A stretch of 64,000 bases of DNA from UBA6170 sp942491385 (GTDB lineage: Bacteria; Chloroflexota; Anaerolineae; Anaerolineales; Anaerolineaceae). The stretch spans positions 62,001-126,000 of the forward strand of contig CALOAF010000011.1 in assembly GCA_942491385.1 (NCBI GenBank), read 5' to 3'. Each line of letters opens with the position of its first letter. Within the stretch, counting starts at the first letter, position 1. This document shows, in pieces, positions 49,264-58,040 of the stretch. A program made the position numbers and the translations under genes. Under the pieces are notes generated by a model. That model ran no database searches and was not told the DNA's origin. It worked only from the letters and a program-made list of their open reading frames with translations.

Positions 49264-51252
49264 TCACGGCAGTAATCCGGGTAATTCCGGTGGTGGAATT
49301 CTTAATATCGTGTAAAGCTCTCCACTTTCAGGAATTCTTACCTGAGTTGATTGATATATTTCAGCAACTGTAATCGTTACATCAGAATCTTTGAATTGGT
49401 TTTCGTACTCAATAATCGCTTCACCGTTTATGACAGGGACAGAAAGCGTTGTTCCATTGGCAAATTTTACAAGAATATTGGCTTTATTTATCAATTCGTT
49501 TTCGTCCATAACAAAATTCATGTTCGTGTCTATATAAAGATACACATTAATTTTGCCGCTGGCAAGATATGTTTTGGGTGTAGGTGTAAAAACAGCGGTA
49601 GCTGTGGGAGGAAATTGAACCAGTCCGCTCTGGCCAGTTGGTTGTAATTGTTCGGGAGCGAGAGTTGGTTGCGGCGCATAATTGAACTGGAAGGAGTTCG
49701 CATTTTCCCAAAGTGAATCTACATATTGCTGGGCATTTGGACAGACCATATTAGAAGTTACGTTTGCCCAGGTTGGTTCTAATCCCTTTTCTTTTACTAT
49801 TTCAAGACTATTTCGCAAACAATAATAACCACCATGATAGGTCAGGATTGTGAATTTCCACATATCTGCAACAGTTGCTTTAAGTTCAAGGTCATCAACA
49901 ATGTAATTCGCCTGGGAACAACTCGACTTAATCACTTGTCCGGTGATGGCAATTGATTGTTCTGCAATATCCAGGTTAATCATATTTTCGCAGGAAGGGC
50001 AGTAGGCATCAATTGCCTTGATTAATCCCCCCCGCAACATGGCTTGTTCAAATGCATTCATTTTTGCGAAGGATTCATCACAGTTGAAAAGCAATCCGGA
50101 ACAAATTTGATTCTTTAAATCTTCATTCCACCTAAGCGCTACATCAGCACCTAATTCATTTATCTGTGAGAAACCATATTCTTCATACAAATAACGGGCA
50201 TTTTCTGGCCAAAATTGAGTTTCCTGCTTGATTAAACTTTTGATCAAAATGGGTGGAATTCCTGCTTCTTTACCGGAGGCCCATATGATTGGGTCGAATC
50301 GATTTTGCCAGGCAAACATGGCATCTTGCACAATTTCCAATCCGCACGCATTCGGTGCTCCATTGGCGAATAATCCGCCATTTGGACAAGATGAAGCATC
50401 CACGAAGTTATTCAAAATGAGTTTCCGGGCTAAATAATGTAATGTGTCATATGTGGCTAACAAATCAGGGGATTCTGGAAAAACCGCCCAATCAGGAGAT
50501 TCTCCATATGCGGTATCACGCCAAATCTCCCGGCATGAATCCGTAAACCCAATTAATTGATTGATCGATGTAACCCGCACATTGTAATAATCGTTGCTGA
50601 GATAGATTCTGACAATGGCAGTGATGACTTTTGTTTGATCTCCAAAACTGCTTTCTGCCCAGAAGCGAATTTGAGAGTCCTGCAAAAGCGGGATGATACA
50701 TTGATCTGAAAAACATTCGAAGGGTTCTTCATTAATTGAACCAGCAATCCTGGTGATTTTATATTCAGAATAGGGTTCGATTGCCTTAATCACTACATAC
50801 GGAGCATTCACCGGAATTCCAGGTGCATTCAGATTGATGATAATATCGGGGATGGTTAGTTTTGTTATCTGAGTGACTTCTTCAGAGGAGACAAAAACCC
50901 AATAGGTATCCAGCCATAGTTGGTTGACTACAATGGGCGTAGCTGTTGGTTGTGGTGTAGGTGTTCCAGTAACCACGATGGTCGGAGTCGGAAAGAGATT
51001 AATCCAGGCTTCATTACAAGCGGCCAACGTTTCTTGCCCAGAAGGAAAACCCTCATGATTTATTACGACAGTACAAACAGGTACACCGCTTCTGGTTACT
51101 AACCGCCAGGTGTATTGTGTAAATGTATTTTCAATTATTTTTATTCGCTCGGGTTCTTCAATATTATCCTGTGCAGATACATTAAAGGATGCATAAATCG
51201 AAAATAGGATGAAGATTAATGCGATAATAACGTATTTTTTAAATTTCTTCAT
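49264..51252 (-). CDS. Exported protein with lytic-transglycosylase-like domain
   Basis: 662 aa. Signal peptide (VIIALIFILFSIYASFNVSA), a conserved N-terminal Cys pair region, then at ~310-420 a lysozyme-fold segment, GIPPILIKSLIKQETQFWPE and EYGFSQINELGADVALRWN, with the putative catalytic Glu in KQET and the GxxQ(I)NELGAD turn of SLT-type enzymes. Pro/Thr linkers (PTPTIVVTGTPTPQPTATP, PPTATAVFTPTPK) flank it, and a C-terminal beta domain resembling SdrD/Cna-B (VYLYIDTNMNFVMDENELIN) with a calcium-like Asp-rich loop ends the protein. It probably cleaves or remodels peptidoglycan outside the membrane and is transcribed with the sortase-like protein. Confidence 0.65.
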   Translation of the reverse strand: MKKFKKYVIIALIFILFSIYASFNVSAQDNIEEPERIKIIENTFTQYTWRLVTRSGVPVCTVVINHEGFPSGQETLAACNEAWINLFPTPTIVVTGTPTPQPTATPIVVNQLWLDTYWVFVSSEEVTQITKLTIPDIIINLNAPGIPVNAPYVVIKAIEPYSEYKITRIAGSINEEPFECFSDQCIIPLLQDSQIRFWAESSFGDQTKVITAIVRIYLSNDYYNVRVTSINQLIGFTDSCREIWRDTAYGESPDWAVFPESPDLLATYDTLHYLARKLILNNFVDASSCPNGGLFANGAPNACGLEIVQDAMFAWQNRFDPIIWASGKEAGIPPILIKSLIKQETQFWPENARYLYEEYGFSQINELGADVALRWNEDLKNQICSGLLFNCDESFAKMNAFEQAMLRGGLIKAIDAYCPSCENMINLDIAEQSIAITGQVIKSSCSQANYIVDDLELKATVADMWKFTILTYHGGYYCLRNSLEIVKEKGLEPTWANVTSNMVCPNAQQYVDSLWENANSFQFNYAPQPTLAPEQLQPTGQSGLVQFPPTATAVFTPTPKTYLASGKINVYLYIDTNMNFVMDENELINKANILVKFANGTTLSVPVINGEAIIEYENQFKDSDVTITVAEIYQSTQVRIPESGELYTILRIPPPELPGLLP

Positions 51253-51305
51253 CTAATAACTACCACCCAGACAATTAAATAGGAATAAAAACCCTGAATT
51301 CAAAC

Positions 51306-51334
51306 ATTATAATCTTTTTTCAAAAGAATGTCAC
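51306..51334 (-). promoter_or_regulatory. Promoter of the transglycosylase/sortase-like pair
   Basis: Minus strand: GTGACA (51334-51329), 17 bases, TATAAT (51311-51306), 53 bases before the 51252 ATG. The rest of the 281-bp region shows only a plus-strand TATAAT (51398-51403) without -35, 130 bp before the next gene. Confidence 0.55.
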
Positions 51335-51533
51335 CAAAAAGTTGCATCGGATTTCCTGCTAGAATCGTATTCATTAAAAACAATAATTCCACTTAATTAT
51401 AATGAAAGTTTTACCCTGATTCGTTATGACAAAAAAAATATTCACTCAAATTGGTAGTAAAATTGGGCTTACCAAAATCAGGCTGGACATTTTAAAATCA
51501 ACATTGGAAGGCCTTCATTAAGGAGCAGTATAA

Positions 51534-52544
51534 ATGTATAATTTATTCAAACAATTGATGTTTGCTTTTTTGTTAATTTCATTGATTCTAAGTGCGTGTA
51601 CTTCTTCGCCCTCTCCCAAGCCAATGCAGTTACCTACAAGTACTCTTGAATCGACACAAGCATTCGTTGAACCGACTGCCATGCCAACGATCATGTTTAC
51701 TGCGACATCTGTTCCCCCAACACCCACTGCGGAACCGACTGTCATTCCGACTGAAACCAGTATCCCTAACTTTAGAATCTCTGAAAAAGGTCAGGCAGAA
51801 CAGATTTATATACCTGCTGGAGAATTCATTATGGGCACGGAAGATACCGATGCTCAGCATACTTTAAATAATGGGGTCGCTTATCCTGAGGTACCAATGC
51901 ATACAGTTTACCTGGATGGTTACTGGATTGATAAATACGAGGTAACAAATGGTCGCTATGCCCTGTGTGTTACAGATGGCACCTGTAAAGCGCCATGGAT
52001 CAATAGCTCAAACACCCGTGAAGAATATTATGGCAATCCAGAATATGATAACTACCCGGTTATGATGGTGGATTGGTGGCAGGCAACCCAGTATTGTGAG
52101 TGGACAGGTGGTCGTTTACCCAGTGAAGCCCAATGGGAAAAAGCTGCCCGTGGAACGGATGGTCGTAGATATCCATGGGGAAATGATCCCATCTCAAATG
52201 ATAAGGCTAACTTTTGCGATATCAATTGTCCTAAAGAGCATGCCAATCCCAGTTTTGATGATGGATACGCTGATACTGCCCCCGTAGGAAGTTTCCCGAA
52301 TGGTGCCAGTCCTTATGGTCTCATGGATATGGCTGGGAATGTATGGGAGTGGACCAGTTCGATACCAATGCTATATCCTTACGATGCAGATGATGGACGC
52401 GAAGCTGATGATGGTTATCAATATATCTGGCGTGGTGGTCCCTGGAGCAATGGCACCTGGTGGATCCGCTCCTCCTTACGCTACAAGTCAGTTCCTAAGT
52501 ATTGGTATAACAATCTTGGATTTCGCTGTGCATCGACAGATTAG
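51534..52544 (+). CDS. Lipoprotein with SUMF1 (formylglycine-enzyme-fold) domain
   Basis: 336 aa. Lipobox (LLISLILSACTSS), a Pro/Thr stalk (~residues 25-78) and a C-type-lectin-like SUMF1 domain: YIPAGEFIMGTEDTD, YWIDKYEVTNGRYALC, GRLPSEAQWEKAARGTDGRR, GLMDMAGNVWEWTSS and NNLGFRCAS. The paired active-site cysteines of true formylglycine-generating enzyme (Cys-x4-Cys before the end) are replaced in SSLRYKSVPKYWYNN, so it should not oxidise sulfatases; such proteins often bind carbohydrate or other ligands. AAGGAGCAGTATAA precedes the ATG. Confidence 0.85.
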   Translation: MYNLFKQLMFAFLLISLILSACTSSPSPKPMQLPTSTLESTQAFVEPTAMPTIMFTATSVPPTPTAEPTVIPTETSIPNFRISEKGQAEQIYIPAGEFIMGTEDTDAQHTLNNGVAYPEVPMHTVYLDGYWIDKYEVTNGRYALCVTDGTCKAPWINSSNTREEYYGNPEYDNYPVMMVDWWQATQYCEWTGGRLPSEAQWEKAARGTDGRRYPWGNDPISNDKANFCDINCPKEHANPSFDDGYADTAPVGSFPNGASPYGLMDMAGNVWEWTSSIPMLYPYDADDGREADDGYQYIWRGGPWSNGTWWIRSSLRYKSVPKYWYNNLGFRCASTD

Positions 52545-52751
52545 AAAAAAGAGAATTATAAGTCTGTCTGTAAATCTTAAGCGCATTCATAATGTTTAGG
52601 ATGGACAAATGTCCCATTTCGATGTTTCATTTTGATTGTTATACGAATTGAGATTGACTATAATAAAATAAATGACTAAGAAAAGTATCTATCTGAAGAG
52701 TTATCAGCTTTGTAATTAATCTTCCTAGGCGATCAATGATTGTAGGTGAAT

Positions 52752-53231
52752 ATGTCTGAATTCTCGCGTTATGAACTTTATATTTTGCTTAATCAGGAAA
52801 AACCTTTATGGTTGAGTAATGCTGATTTGAGTGATGCAGATTTGAGAGGGGCAAATTTATCCTTTTCCACACTAACCAACGCCAATCTAAGCGGATCAGA
52901 TTTAAGAGGGGCAAATTTATCTGAGGCAAATATGGGAGGTTGCAACCTTGAAAATGCCAACCTGATCGGTGCGGATTTACGAAAAGCCAGGCTTCGGGGA
53001 GCAAATTTACACGGGATAGATCTACGTGAAGCGAATCTGGCTGAGGCTGATATGATGGAAGCGGATTTATCAGGCTCAAATTTAATCGATGCCAATCTGG
53101 GTGGTGTTGATCTGACCAATGCAAATCTCACTGATGCAGATTTGACAGGTTCAAATGTTCCGGATTACAAGATATTACGAGCTAAATCATTGCATGGCAC
53201 AATCATGCCGGATGGAAACAAACATAATTAA
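52752..53231 (+). CDS. Pentapeptide-repeat protein
   Basis: 159 aa from ATG 52752 (a GTG lies two codons upstream); AGGTG is the ribosome site. About 20 tandem A(D/N)Lxx repeats (ADLRGANLSFSTLTNANLSG, ANLIGADLRKARLRGANLHG) fold as a right-handed quadrilateral beta helix. There is no signal or membrane span, so cytoplasmic. Some relatives (MfpA, Qnr) mimic DNA and protect gyrase, but function cannot be inferred. The 124-bp gap after it has a weak AT hairpin. Confidence 0.85.
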   Translation: MSEFSRYELYILLNQEKPLWLSNADLSDADLRGANLSFSTLTNANLSGSDLRGANLSEANMGGCNLENANLIGADLRKARLRGANLHGIDLREANLAEADMMEADLSGSNLIDANLGGVDLTNANLTDADLTGSNVPDYKILRAKSLHGTIMPDGNKHN

Positions 53232-53361
53232 GAAAAATTATTCCGTATTTTAAAGGGAAAAATACTTAAAAATCCGGATGATTGTCAAATGTAACTTGAC
53301 ACTTTTTTTCCTATAATAAATTATATTTAGAAATAACAAAAAATATAAAAAGGAATTGATA

Positions 53362-54432
53362 ATGAAAAAACACAATTTTAATGCAGGCCCATCGATCTTA
53401 CCTCAAATAGCCATTGAAAAAACAGCAGAAGCGGTGATTAACTTTGCTGGAACCGGCTTATCCCTGTTAGAAGTTTCCCACCGCAGCAAAGAAGTTGATG
53501 CAATGAACTTAGAGGCAATTGGTTTATTTAAAGAACTTCTGACTATTCCTGATGGTTATCAGGTTCTCTTTCTAGGAGGCGGTGCCAGCACACAATTCTT
53601 TACATTACCTTATAACTTACTGGAGAAAAAAGCAGCATACCTTGTGACTGGTAGTTGGGCTAAAAAAGCCACCAAAGAAGCAAAATTATTTGGGGAAGTT
53701 GTCGTTGTTGGCACTTCTGAGGATAAAAATTTCACTTATATTCCGCGTGGTTATGAAATCCCAACAGATGTGGATTACTTCCATATCACAACCAACAACA
53801 CCATTTATGGAACTGAAATCAAGGAAGACCTGGCCTCCCCAGTGCCATTGATTGCGGATATGTCATCTGATATTTTCAGCCGTCCAATGGATGTATCTAA
53901 ATATGGTGTCATTTATGGTGGTGCACAGAAGAACCTTGCCCCAGCTGGTCTAACTTTTGTGATTGTAAAAGAAGATTTATTGGGCAAAGTAAGCAGACCT
54001 CTGCCAACGATGGTTGATTATCGCACCCACATAAAAAAGACCTCCATGTTCAACACTCCGCCAGTTTTTGCTATTTTTACTGCTTTACAGACATTAAAGT
54101 GGTTAAAAGGGTTGGGTGGGTTGGAAGTTATTGAAAAAATAAACCAGGAAAAAGGGAAATTACTTTACGACGAAATTGATCGAAACAAATTATTCGTTGC
54201 AACCATACCAGATGAGCACGATCGATCCTTAATGAACGTCTGCTTCGTGATGAACGAAGAATACAAAGAATTAGAAAAAGATTTCCAGACATTCTCGGGT
54301 GAAAAAGGAATGGTTGGTGTCAAAGGTCACCGTGATGTCGGTGGTTTCCGTGCTTCATTATATAATGCCATGCCTGTTGAAAGCGTCAAGGCATTGATTC
54401 ATTGCATGCAAGAATTTGAAAAAATGCACTAA
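53362..54432 (+). CDS. serC: Phosphoserine aminotransferase
   Basis: PLP enzyme converting 3-phosphohydroxypyruvate and glutamate to phosphoserine; 356 aa. HNFNAGPSILPQIAIEKTAE, LFLGGGASTQFFTLPYNL, YFHITTNNTIYGTEIKED and the PLP Lys in YGGAQKNLAPAGLTFVIV. AAGGAATTGATA fixes the ATG at 53362. From memory, the sequence is strikingly close to the SerC of Bacteroidetes rather than the form usual in Chloroflexota. Coupled with serA 18 bp downstream. A TTGACA/TATAAT pair upstream (53294-53317) has a spacer of only 10, so the promoter is unclear. Confidence 0.95.
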   Translation: MKKHNFNAGPSILPQIAIEKTAEAVINFAGTGLSLLEVSHRSKEVDAMNLEAIGLFKELLTIPDGYQVLFLGGGASTQFFTLPYNLLEKKAAYLVTGSWAKKATKEAKLFGEVVVVGTSEDKNFTYIPRGYEIPTDVDYFHITTNNTIYGTEIKEDLASPVPLIADMSSDIFSRPMDVSKYGVIYGGAQKNLAPAGLTFVIVKEDLLGKVSRPLPTMVDYRTHIKKTSMFNTPPVFAIFTALQTLKWLKGLGGLEVIEKINQEKGKLLYDEIDRNKLFVATIPDEHDRSLMNVCFVMNEEYKELEKDFQTFSGEKGMVGVKGHRDVGGFRASLYNAMPVESVKALIHCMQEFEKMH

Positions 54433-54450
54433 TTTGAAGATATAGACAGG

Positions 54451-55383
54451 ATGAAAAACATGAAAAAAGTATTAGTAGCGACTGAAAAACCATTTGCCGC
54501 TGAAGCCGTTAGTAAAATTAAAGTGATTGCTGATTCAGCAGGATATGAGATTGTACTCTTAGAAAAATACACTAATAAAGGTGAATTGCTTAAAGCAGTG
54601 GCCGATGCGGACGCAATGATTATTCGCAGTGATAAGGTTGATGCAGAAGTGTTGGATGCAGCCAAACAACTCAAGATTGTTGTGCGGGCAGGTGCAGGGT
54701 ATGACAATATTGACCTGGCTGCGGCTAGCGCTCACAATGTGGTCGCAATGAACACTCCGGGGCAAAATTCGAATGCGGTGGCAGAATTAGCAATCGGTAT
54801 GATGATTTTCCAGGCACGAAAACAGTATTGTGGGAAATCTGGTTCTGAACTCAAAGGAAAGACATTAGGCATTCATGCTTATGGCAATGTGGGGAAATGT
54901 GTAGCCACAATTGCGAAGGGGTTTGGAATGCAAGTTTATGCTTATGATCCCTATGTTTCTAAAGAAGCAATTGAATCGGATGATGTTCATTGGGTCGGGT
55001 CAGTGGAAGAGTTGTATGCCAAATCACAATATGTATCTTTACATATTCCTGCCAATGATGAAACAAAAAACTCGATTAACTATCAATTATTGACCAGGAT
55101 GCCCATACCAGCTACATTGGTGAATACTGCCCGTAAAGAAGTAGTTGATGAAGCTGATTTACTCAAAATATTCGTTGATCGTCCGGATTTTTGTTATATC
55201 TCAGATATTGAACCAGTCTGTGCTGAAGAGATTAAAGAGAAATTCAGTGGTCGTTTCTTTTTTACGCCAAAGAAAATGGGTGCGCAAACGGAAGAAGCCA
55301 ATGTCAACGCAGGTCTGGCTGCGATCAATCAGATCATTGACTTCTTTGAAAAAGGCGACGTACGATTCCAAGTTAATAAATAA
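54451..55383 (+). CDS. serA: D-3-phosphoglycerate dehydrogenase, short form
   Basis: Oxidises 3-phosphoglycerate to 3-phosphohydroxypyruvate, feeding SerC; 310 aa, no ACT domain. Two starts are possible: 54451 (AGG abuts it) or 54460 (AGG nine bases away, better spaced). VVRAGAGYDNIDLAAA, the Rossmann GKTLGIHAYGNVGKCVATIA, catalytic Arg228 in VNTARKE and Glu254 in ISDIEP are present. The usual catalytic His region (T-P-H-x-G-A) reads FFTPKKMGAQTEEANVNAG; this Lys-Lys form I recall from Bacteroidetes serC-linked SerA, so it is probably a functional subtype. Followed by a strong terminator. Confidence 0.9.
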   Translation: MKNMKKVLVATEKPFAAEAVSKIKVIADSAGYEIVLLEKYTNKGELLKAVADADAMIIRSDKVDAEVLDAAKQLKIVVRAGAGYDNIDLAAASAHNVVAMNTPGQNSNAVAELAIGMMIFQARKQYCGKSGSELKGKTLGIHAYGNVGKCVATIAKGFGMQVYAYDPYVSKEAIESDDVHWVGSVEELYAKSQYVSLHIPANDETKNSINYQLLTRMPIPATLVNTARKEVVDEADLLKIFVDRPDFCYISDIEPVCAEEIKEKFSGRFFFTPKKMGAQTEEANVNAGLAAINQIIDFFEKGDVRFQVNK

Positions 55384-55401
55384 TTTCGCTTAATTATGTT
55401 C

Positions 55402-55436
55402 AATCAAAAAACCGGCGAATAGCCGGTTTTTTGATT
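55402..55436 (+). terminator. serC-serA terminator
   Basis: AATCAAAAAACCGGC (55402-55416), loop GAATA, GCCGGTTTTTTGATT (55422-55436): perfect 15-bp stem with a T6 tract, 19 bp after the serA stop. Works in both directions. Confidence 0.9.
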
Positions 55437-55515
55437 AATAGGTTGTGCTAACCTTTGATTTTCTGATAAATATTCTTATCATTGAAGTCAATAATGGTGA
55501 AAAAAGGATTTATTG

Positions 55516-56058
55516 ATGAATAAAAATTTAAAGAAAGTTGTGTTAGGTGGGGGATGTTTCTGGTGTCTGGAACCTCTTTTTAAGAAGCTGATTGGAGTAG
55601 AAGATGTACTCGTTGGTTATGCTGGGGGGAGTGTGAGTTCACCTACTTATGAGCAGGTTTGCAGCGGCAGAACTGGTCATGCAGAAGTAATTGAGATTTC
55701 CTATGATACGGAGATCATTTCATTGAGTGAATTACTTGAGATCTTCTTCCAGGTACATGATCCAACTACTTTAAATCGCCAGGGGGCAGATACTGGAACG
55801 CAGTATCGCTCGATTATCCTGGTGAACGATGATGCGGAAATTGATAATGTAAAAGATATTGTTGAAAAGATCACTCAATCCGGTTTGTGGAGAAACAAGA
55901 TTGTTACCCAGATTGATCAATTGGCGAAATTCTATCCTGCTGAAGAATACCATCAGAACTATTTTGAAAAAAATCCCTGGGCGGGATATTGCCAGGTTGT
56001 GATCAATCCCAAATTGAAAAAATTTGAAGAAAAATTTTCAAATCAGTTGAAAAAATAA
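55516..56058 (+). CDS. msrA: Peptide methionine-S-sulfoxide reductase MsrA
   Basis: Repairs S-methionine sulfoxide in proteins; 180 aa. The active site GGGCFWCLEPLFKKL supplies the catalytic Cys (in GCFWC), followed by VGYAGGSVSSPTYEQVCSG, TGHAEVIEISYD and HDPTTLNRQGADTGTQYRS, all diagnostic. AAGGATTTATTG precedes the ATG at 55516. It stands alone between two terminators. No MsrB is fused or adjacent. Confidence 0.97.
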   Translation: MNKNLKKVVLGGGCFWCLEPLFKKLIGVEDVLVGYAGGSVSSPTYEQVCSGRTGHAEVIEISYDTEIISLSELLEIFFQVHDPTTLNRQGADTGTQYRSIILVNDDAEIDNVKDIVEKITQSGLWRNKIVTQIDQLAKFYPAEEYHQNYFEKNPWAGYCQVVINPKLKKFEEKFSNQLKK

Positions 56059-56100
56059 AAACTGTATTTCACTATTAGTAACTATTAATTAAATTGTGAG

Positions 56101-56135
56101 AATAACCTGGATTCGAAACGCCAGGTTATTTTTTT
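56101..56135 (+). terminator. msrA terminator
   Basis: AATAACCTGG (56101-56110), ten-base loop, CCAGGTTATT (56121-56130), then TTTTT. Strong intrinsic terminator 42 bp after msrA. Confidence 0.9.
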
Positions 56136-56232
56136 ATACCAGTCAATTGGCCACAAGCACTAAGATATGGTTCTCTTCCTTTCCAGTGATATAATGGCGA
56201 ACTTCAATAGTTTTTGTTTTCCAGGGATTTAT

Positions 56233-57135
56233 ATGCGGAAGATTAAATTTCAGAACCAGGATTGTATTCTAATTGAAAATAATAAAATTCAACTGGTCCT
56301 ATCCCAATCGGTTGGACCGAGAATACTGGGATTTAATTTTCAAGGTGCAAAGAACATTCTTGCTGAAATCCCTGATTTTACAACACCTTTACCTGATGGT
56401 AGTCGTTATCAGATTTTCGGCGGGCATCGTTTATGGATGTCGCCAGAACATATGCCGCTGACCTACGACCATGACAACCTCCCGGTCGAGATCATCACCA
56501 ATCAAAACATGGTCAATATAAAAAAGAAAATTGAATTACGCACAGGGATGGAAAAAACTCTCAGAATTCAATTAGACCCTGAGGCTGCAAAAGTTGATAT
56601 TGAACATAATCTGAAGAATTGTGGTCTTGAGCAAAATCAGTGTGCTGCCTGGGCCATCACACAATTTAAAACTGGGGGGGTGGCTATCATGCCTCAATCA
56701 GAGCATGATTCTGGTTTACTACCCAATCGTTCGCTCGCTTTATGGCCATATACTGACGTAAGCAGTTCGCGGTTCCGGTGGGGAAATGAATTCATATTGG
56801 TCGATGCAAATATGGATTCCCCCTTCAAAATTGGCTTTCGAAACCTGAGAGGGTGGTTGGCCTATTGGCTGGATGGCATTTTATTTGTCAAACATGCACC
56901 TTATTACGATGGATCAGAATATTATGATATGGGTAGTTCGAGCGAGTGTTATTGCAATGATCAATTCTTGGAATTGGAAACACTGAGTCCAAAAACAACA
57001 TTGCAACCGGGAGACTCTATCACTCACACTGAAACCTGGGAGTTATTTGCGGATGTTGCCAGGCCTGAAAATGAGAAGGATGTGTCCGTTTTGGTTGAAA
57101 AATTTGGATTGGACAAAAAAAATAAATTAAGGTAA
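56233..57135 (+). CDS. Aldose-1-epimerase-fold protein (DUF4380-like)
   Basis: 300 aa from ATG 56233 (GGG seven bases before it), where a beta-sandwich begins: KIQLVLSQSVGPRILGFNFQ, the core of galactose-mutarotase-like proteins. Later FGGHRLWMSPEHMPLTYDHD carries a His/Arg cluster at the expected sugar-binding face and KHAPYYDGSEYYDMGSSSEC resembles the DUF4380 end. A TATAAT at 56189-56194 would give a short leader; earlier in-frame ATGs at 56167 and 56194 lie at or before that box. Sugar and reaction unknown; downstream and convergent is comM. Confidence 0.65.
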   Translation: MRKIKFQNQDCILIENNKIQLVLSQSVGPRILGFNFQGAKNILAEIPDFTTPLPDGSRYQIFGGHRLWMSPEHMPLTYDHDNLPVEIITNQNMVNIKKKIELRTGMEKTLRIQLDPEAAKVDIEHNLKNCGLEQNQCAAWAITQFKTGGVAIMPQSEHDSGLLPNRSLALWPYTDVSSSRFRWGNEFILVDANMDSPFKIGFRNLRGWLAYWLDGILFVKHAPYYDGSEYYDMGSSSECYCNDQFLELETLSPKTTLQPGDSITHTETWELFADVARPENEKDVSVLVEKFGLDKKNKLR

Positions 57136-57155
57136 TGAATAACCGGAAAGTAATT

Positions 57156-57614
57156 TTATCCCTGATTATCCAACATAATCTTCGGACGATATTGCAACGC
57201 TTCTGCCAGGTGGTTGGGGACGATGGGTTCACTACCTGCCAGGTCTGCTATGGTACGGGCAATTTTGAGCACGCGATGGAATGCACGGGCGGATAGTTGT
57301 AATTGCCGCATGGCTGCCCGCATCAGGGTTTCACCGGCATCATCCAGTTTACAGAATTTGCGAATTTCTCCAACTCCCATGTCGGCATTAGAAGTCATGA
57401 AGAGTTTTTGGTTTTCTTCCGGATTGTTTCCATTTTGAGAAAAACGTTCAATCTGGCGTTGGCGGGCATGTTCAACTCGTTGGCGTATCGTTGTGGATGA
57501 TTCTCCCAGGCGTGTATTGGTTAGCTTATCGTATTCTACTCGCGGGACTTCTACATGAATGTCAATACGATCCAACATGGGTCCTGAGATTCTTTTCTGA
57601 TATTTGGCTACCAT
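57156..57614 (-). pseudogene. comM C-terminal fragment (duplicate copy 1)
   Basis: 152 codons encoding the C-terminal third of ComM/YifB: ISGPMLDRIDIHVEVPRVEY, VGEIRKFCKLDDAGETLM, SARAFHRVLKIARTIADLAG and the true end HLAEALQYRPKIMLDNQG. It keeps the A at 57516 that copy 2 lacks, so its frame is correct, but a G is missing between 57647 and 57648 and the DNA then runs into purine repeat, so it is cut off from the gene start. It would need fusion to the 58.5-59.6 kb segment to be a protein with an ATPase site. Confidence 0.8.
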
Positions 57615-57661
57615 CCCCAGTGCGCAAGTGCAGGGTTTGATCGGATCCCAAAAAATCCACA
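57190..57661. repeat. 472-bp direct duplication, copy 1
   Basis: Begins TATTGCAACGCTTCTGCCAG and ends AAAAAATCCACA. It matches copy 2 (58041-58512) over its whole length, same orientation, offset 851 bp. I count seven substitutions, all before about 57410, none in the other ~250 bases, plus one single-base gap in each copy. The left neighbour is normal comM 3' end; the right neighbour is the purine tract. Confidence 0.9.
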
Positions 57662-58040
57662 GAGAGGGGAGGGGAAGAGGAGAGGGGGGGGGAGAGGGGG
57701 AGAGGAGAGGGAGAGGGGAGAGAGGGAGGAGGAGAGAGGGAGAGGGAGAGAGGGGAGGGAGAGGGGAGGGGAGAAGAGGGGAGAGAGAGAGAGGAGAGGG
57801 AGAAGGGAGAGGGAGGAAGAAGAGAGGAGAGAGGAGGGAGAGAGGGGAGAGAGAGGGAGGGGGGAAGGAGAGAAGAGACAGAGAAGAGAGAGGGGGAGAG
57901 GAGAGAGAGAGAGAGAGAGAGGAGAGAAGAGAGGAGAGGAGAGGAAGAGAGAGAGGAGGGGAGGAGAGAAGGGAGAGGGGGGGAGGAGAGGAGAGGGAGG
58001 GAGGGGAGGGAGGGAGAGAGAGAGGGAGGGAGGGAGAGGG
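57661..58040. repeat. Polypurine low-complexity tract, 380 bp
   Basis: Only A and G on the plus strand apart from one C at 57879; irregular GA, GGA, GGGA runs without a fixed period, longest G run nine. It contains no stop codon in any minus-strand frame because CT codons cannot form one, so apparent Ser/Leu/Pro-rich ORFs through it are meaningless. Such homopurine DNA can form triplex (H-DNA), but is also a familiar artefact type in assemblies. Nothing like it occurs elsewhere in the window. Confidence 0.85.

Noticed and set aside
54451..55383. SerA as an inactive enzyme because the catalytic His position reads Lys-Lys
   Set aside because: The same motif is, to my recollection, normal in serC-linked SerA of Bacteroidetes; the Arg and Glu are intact.
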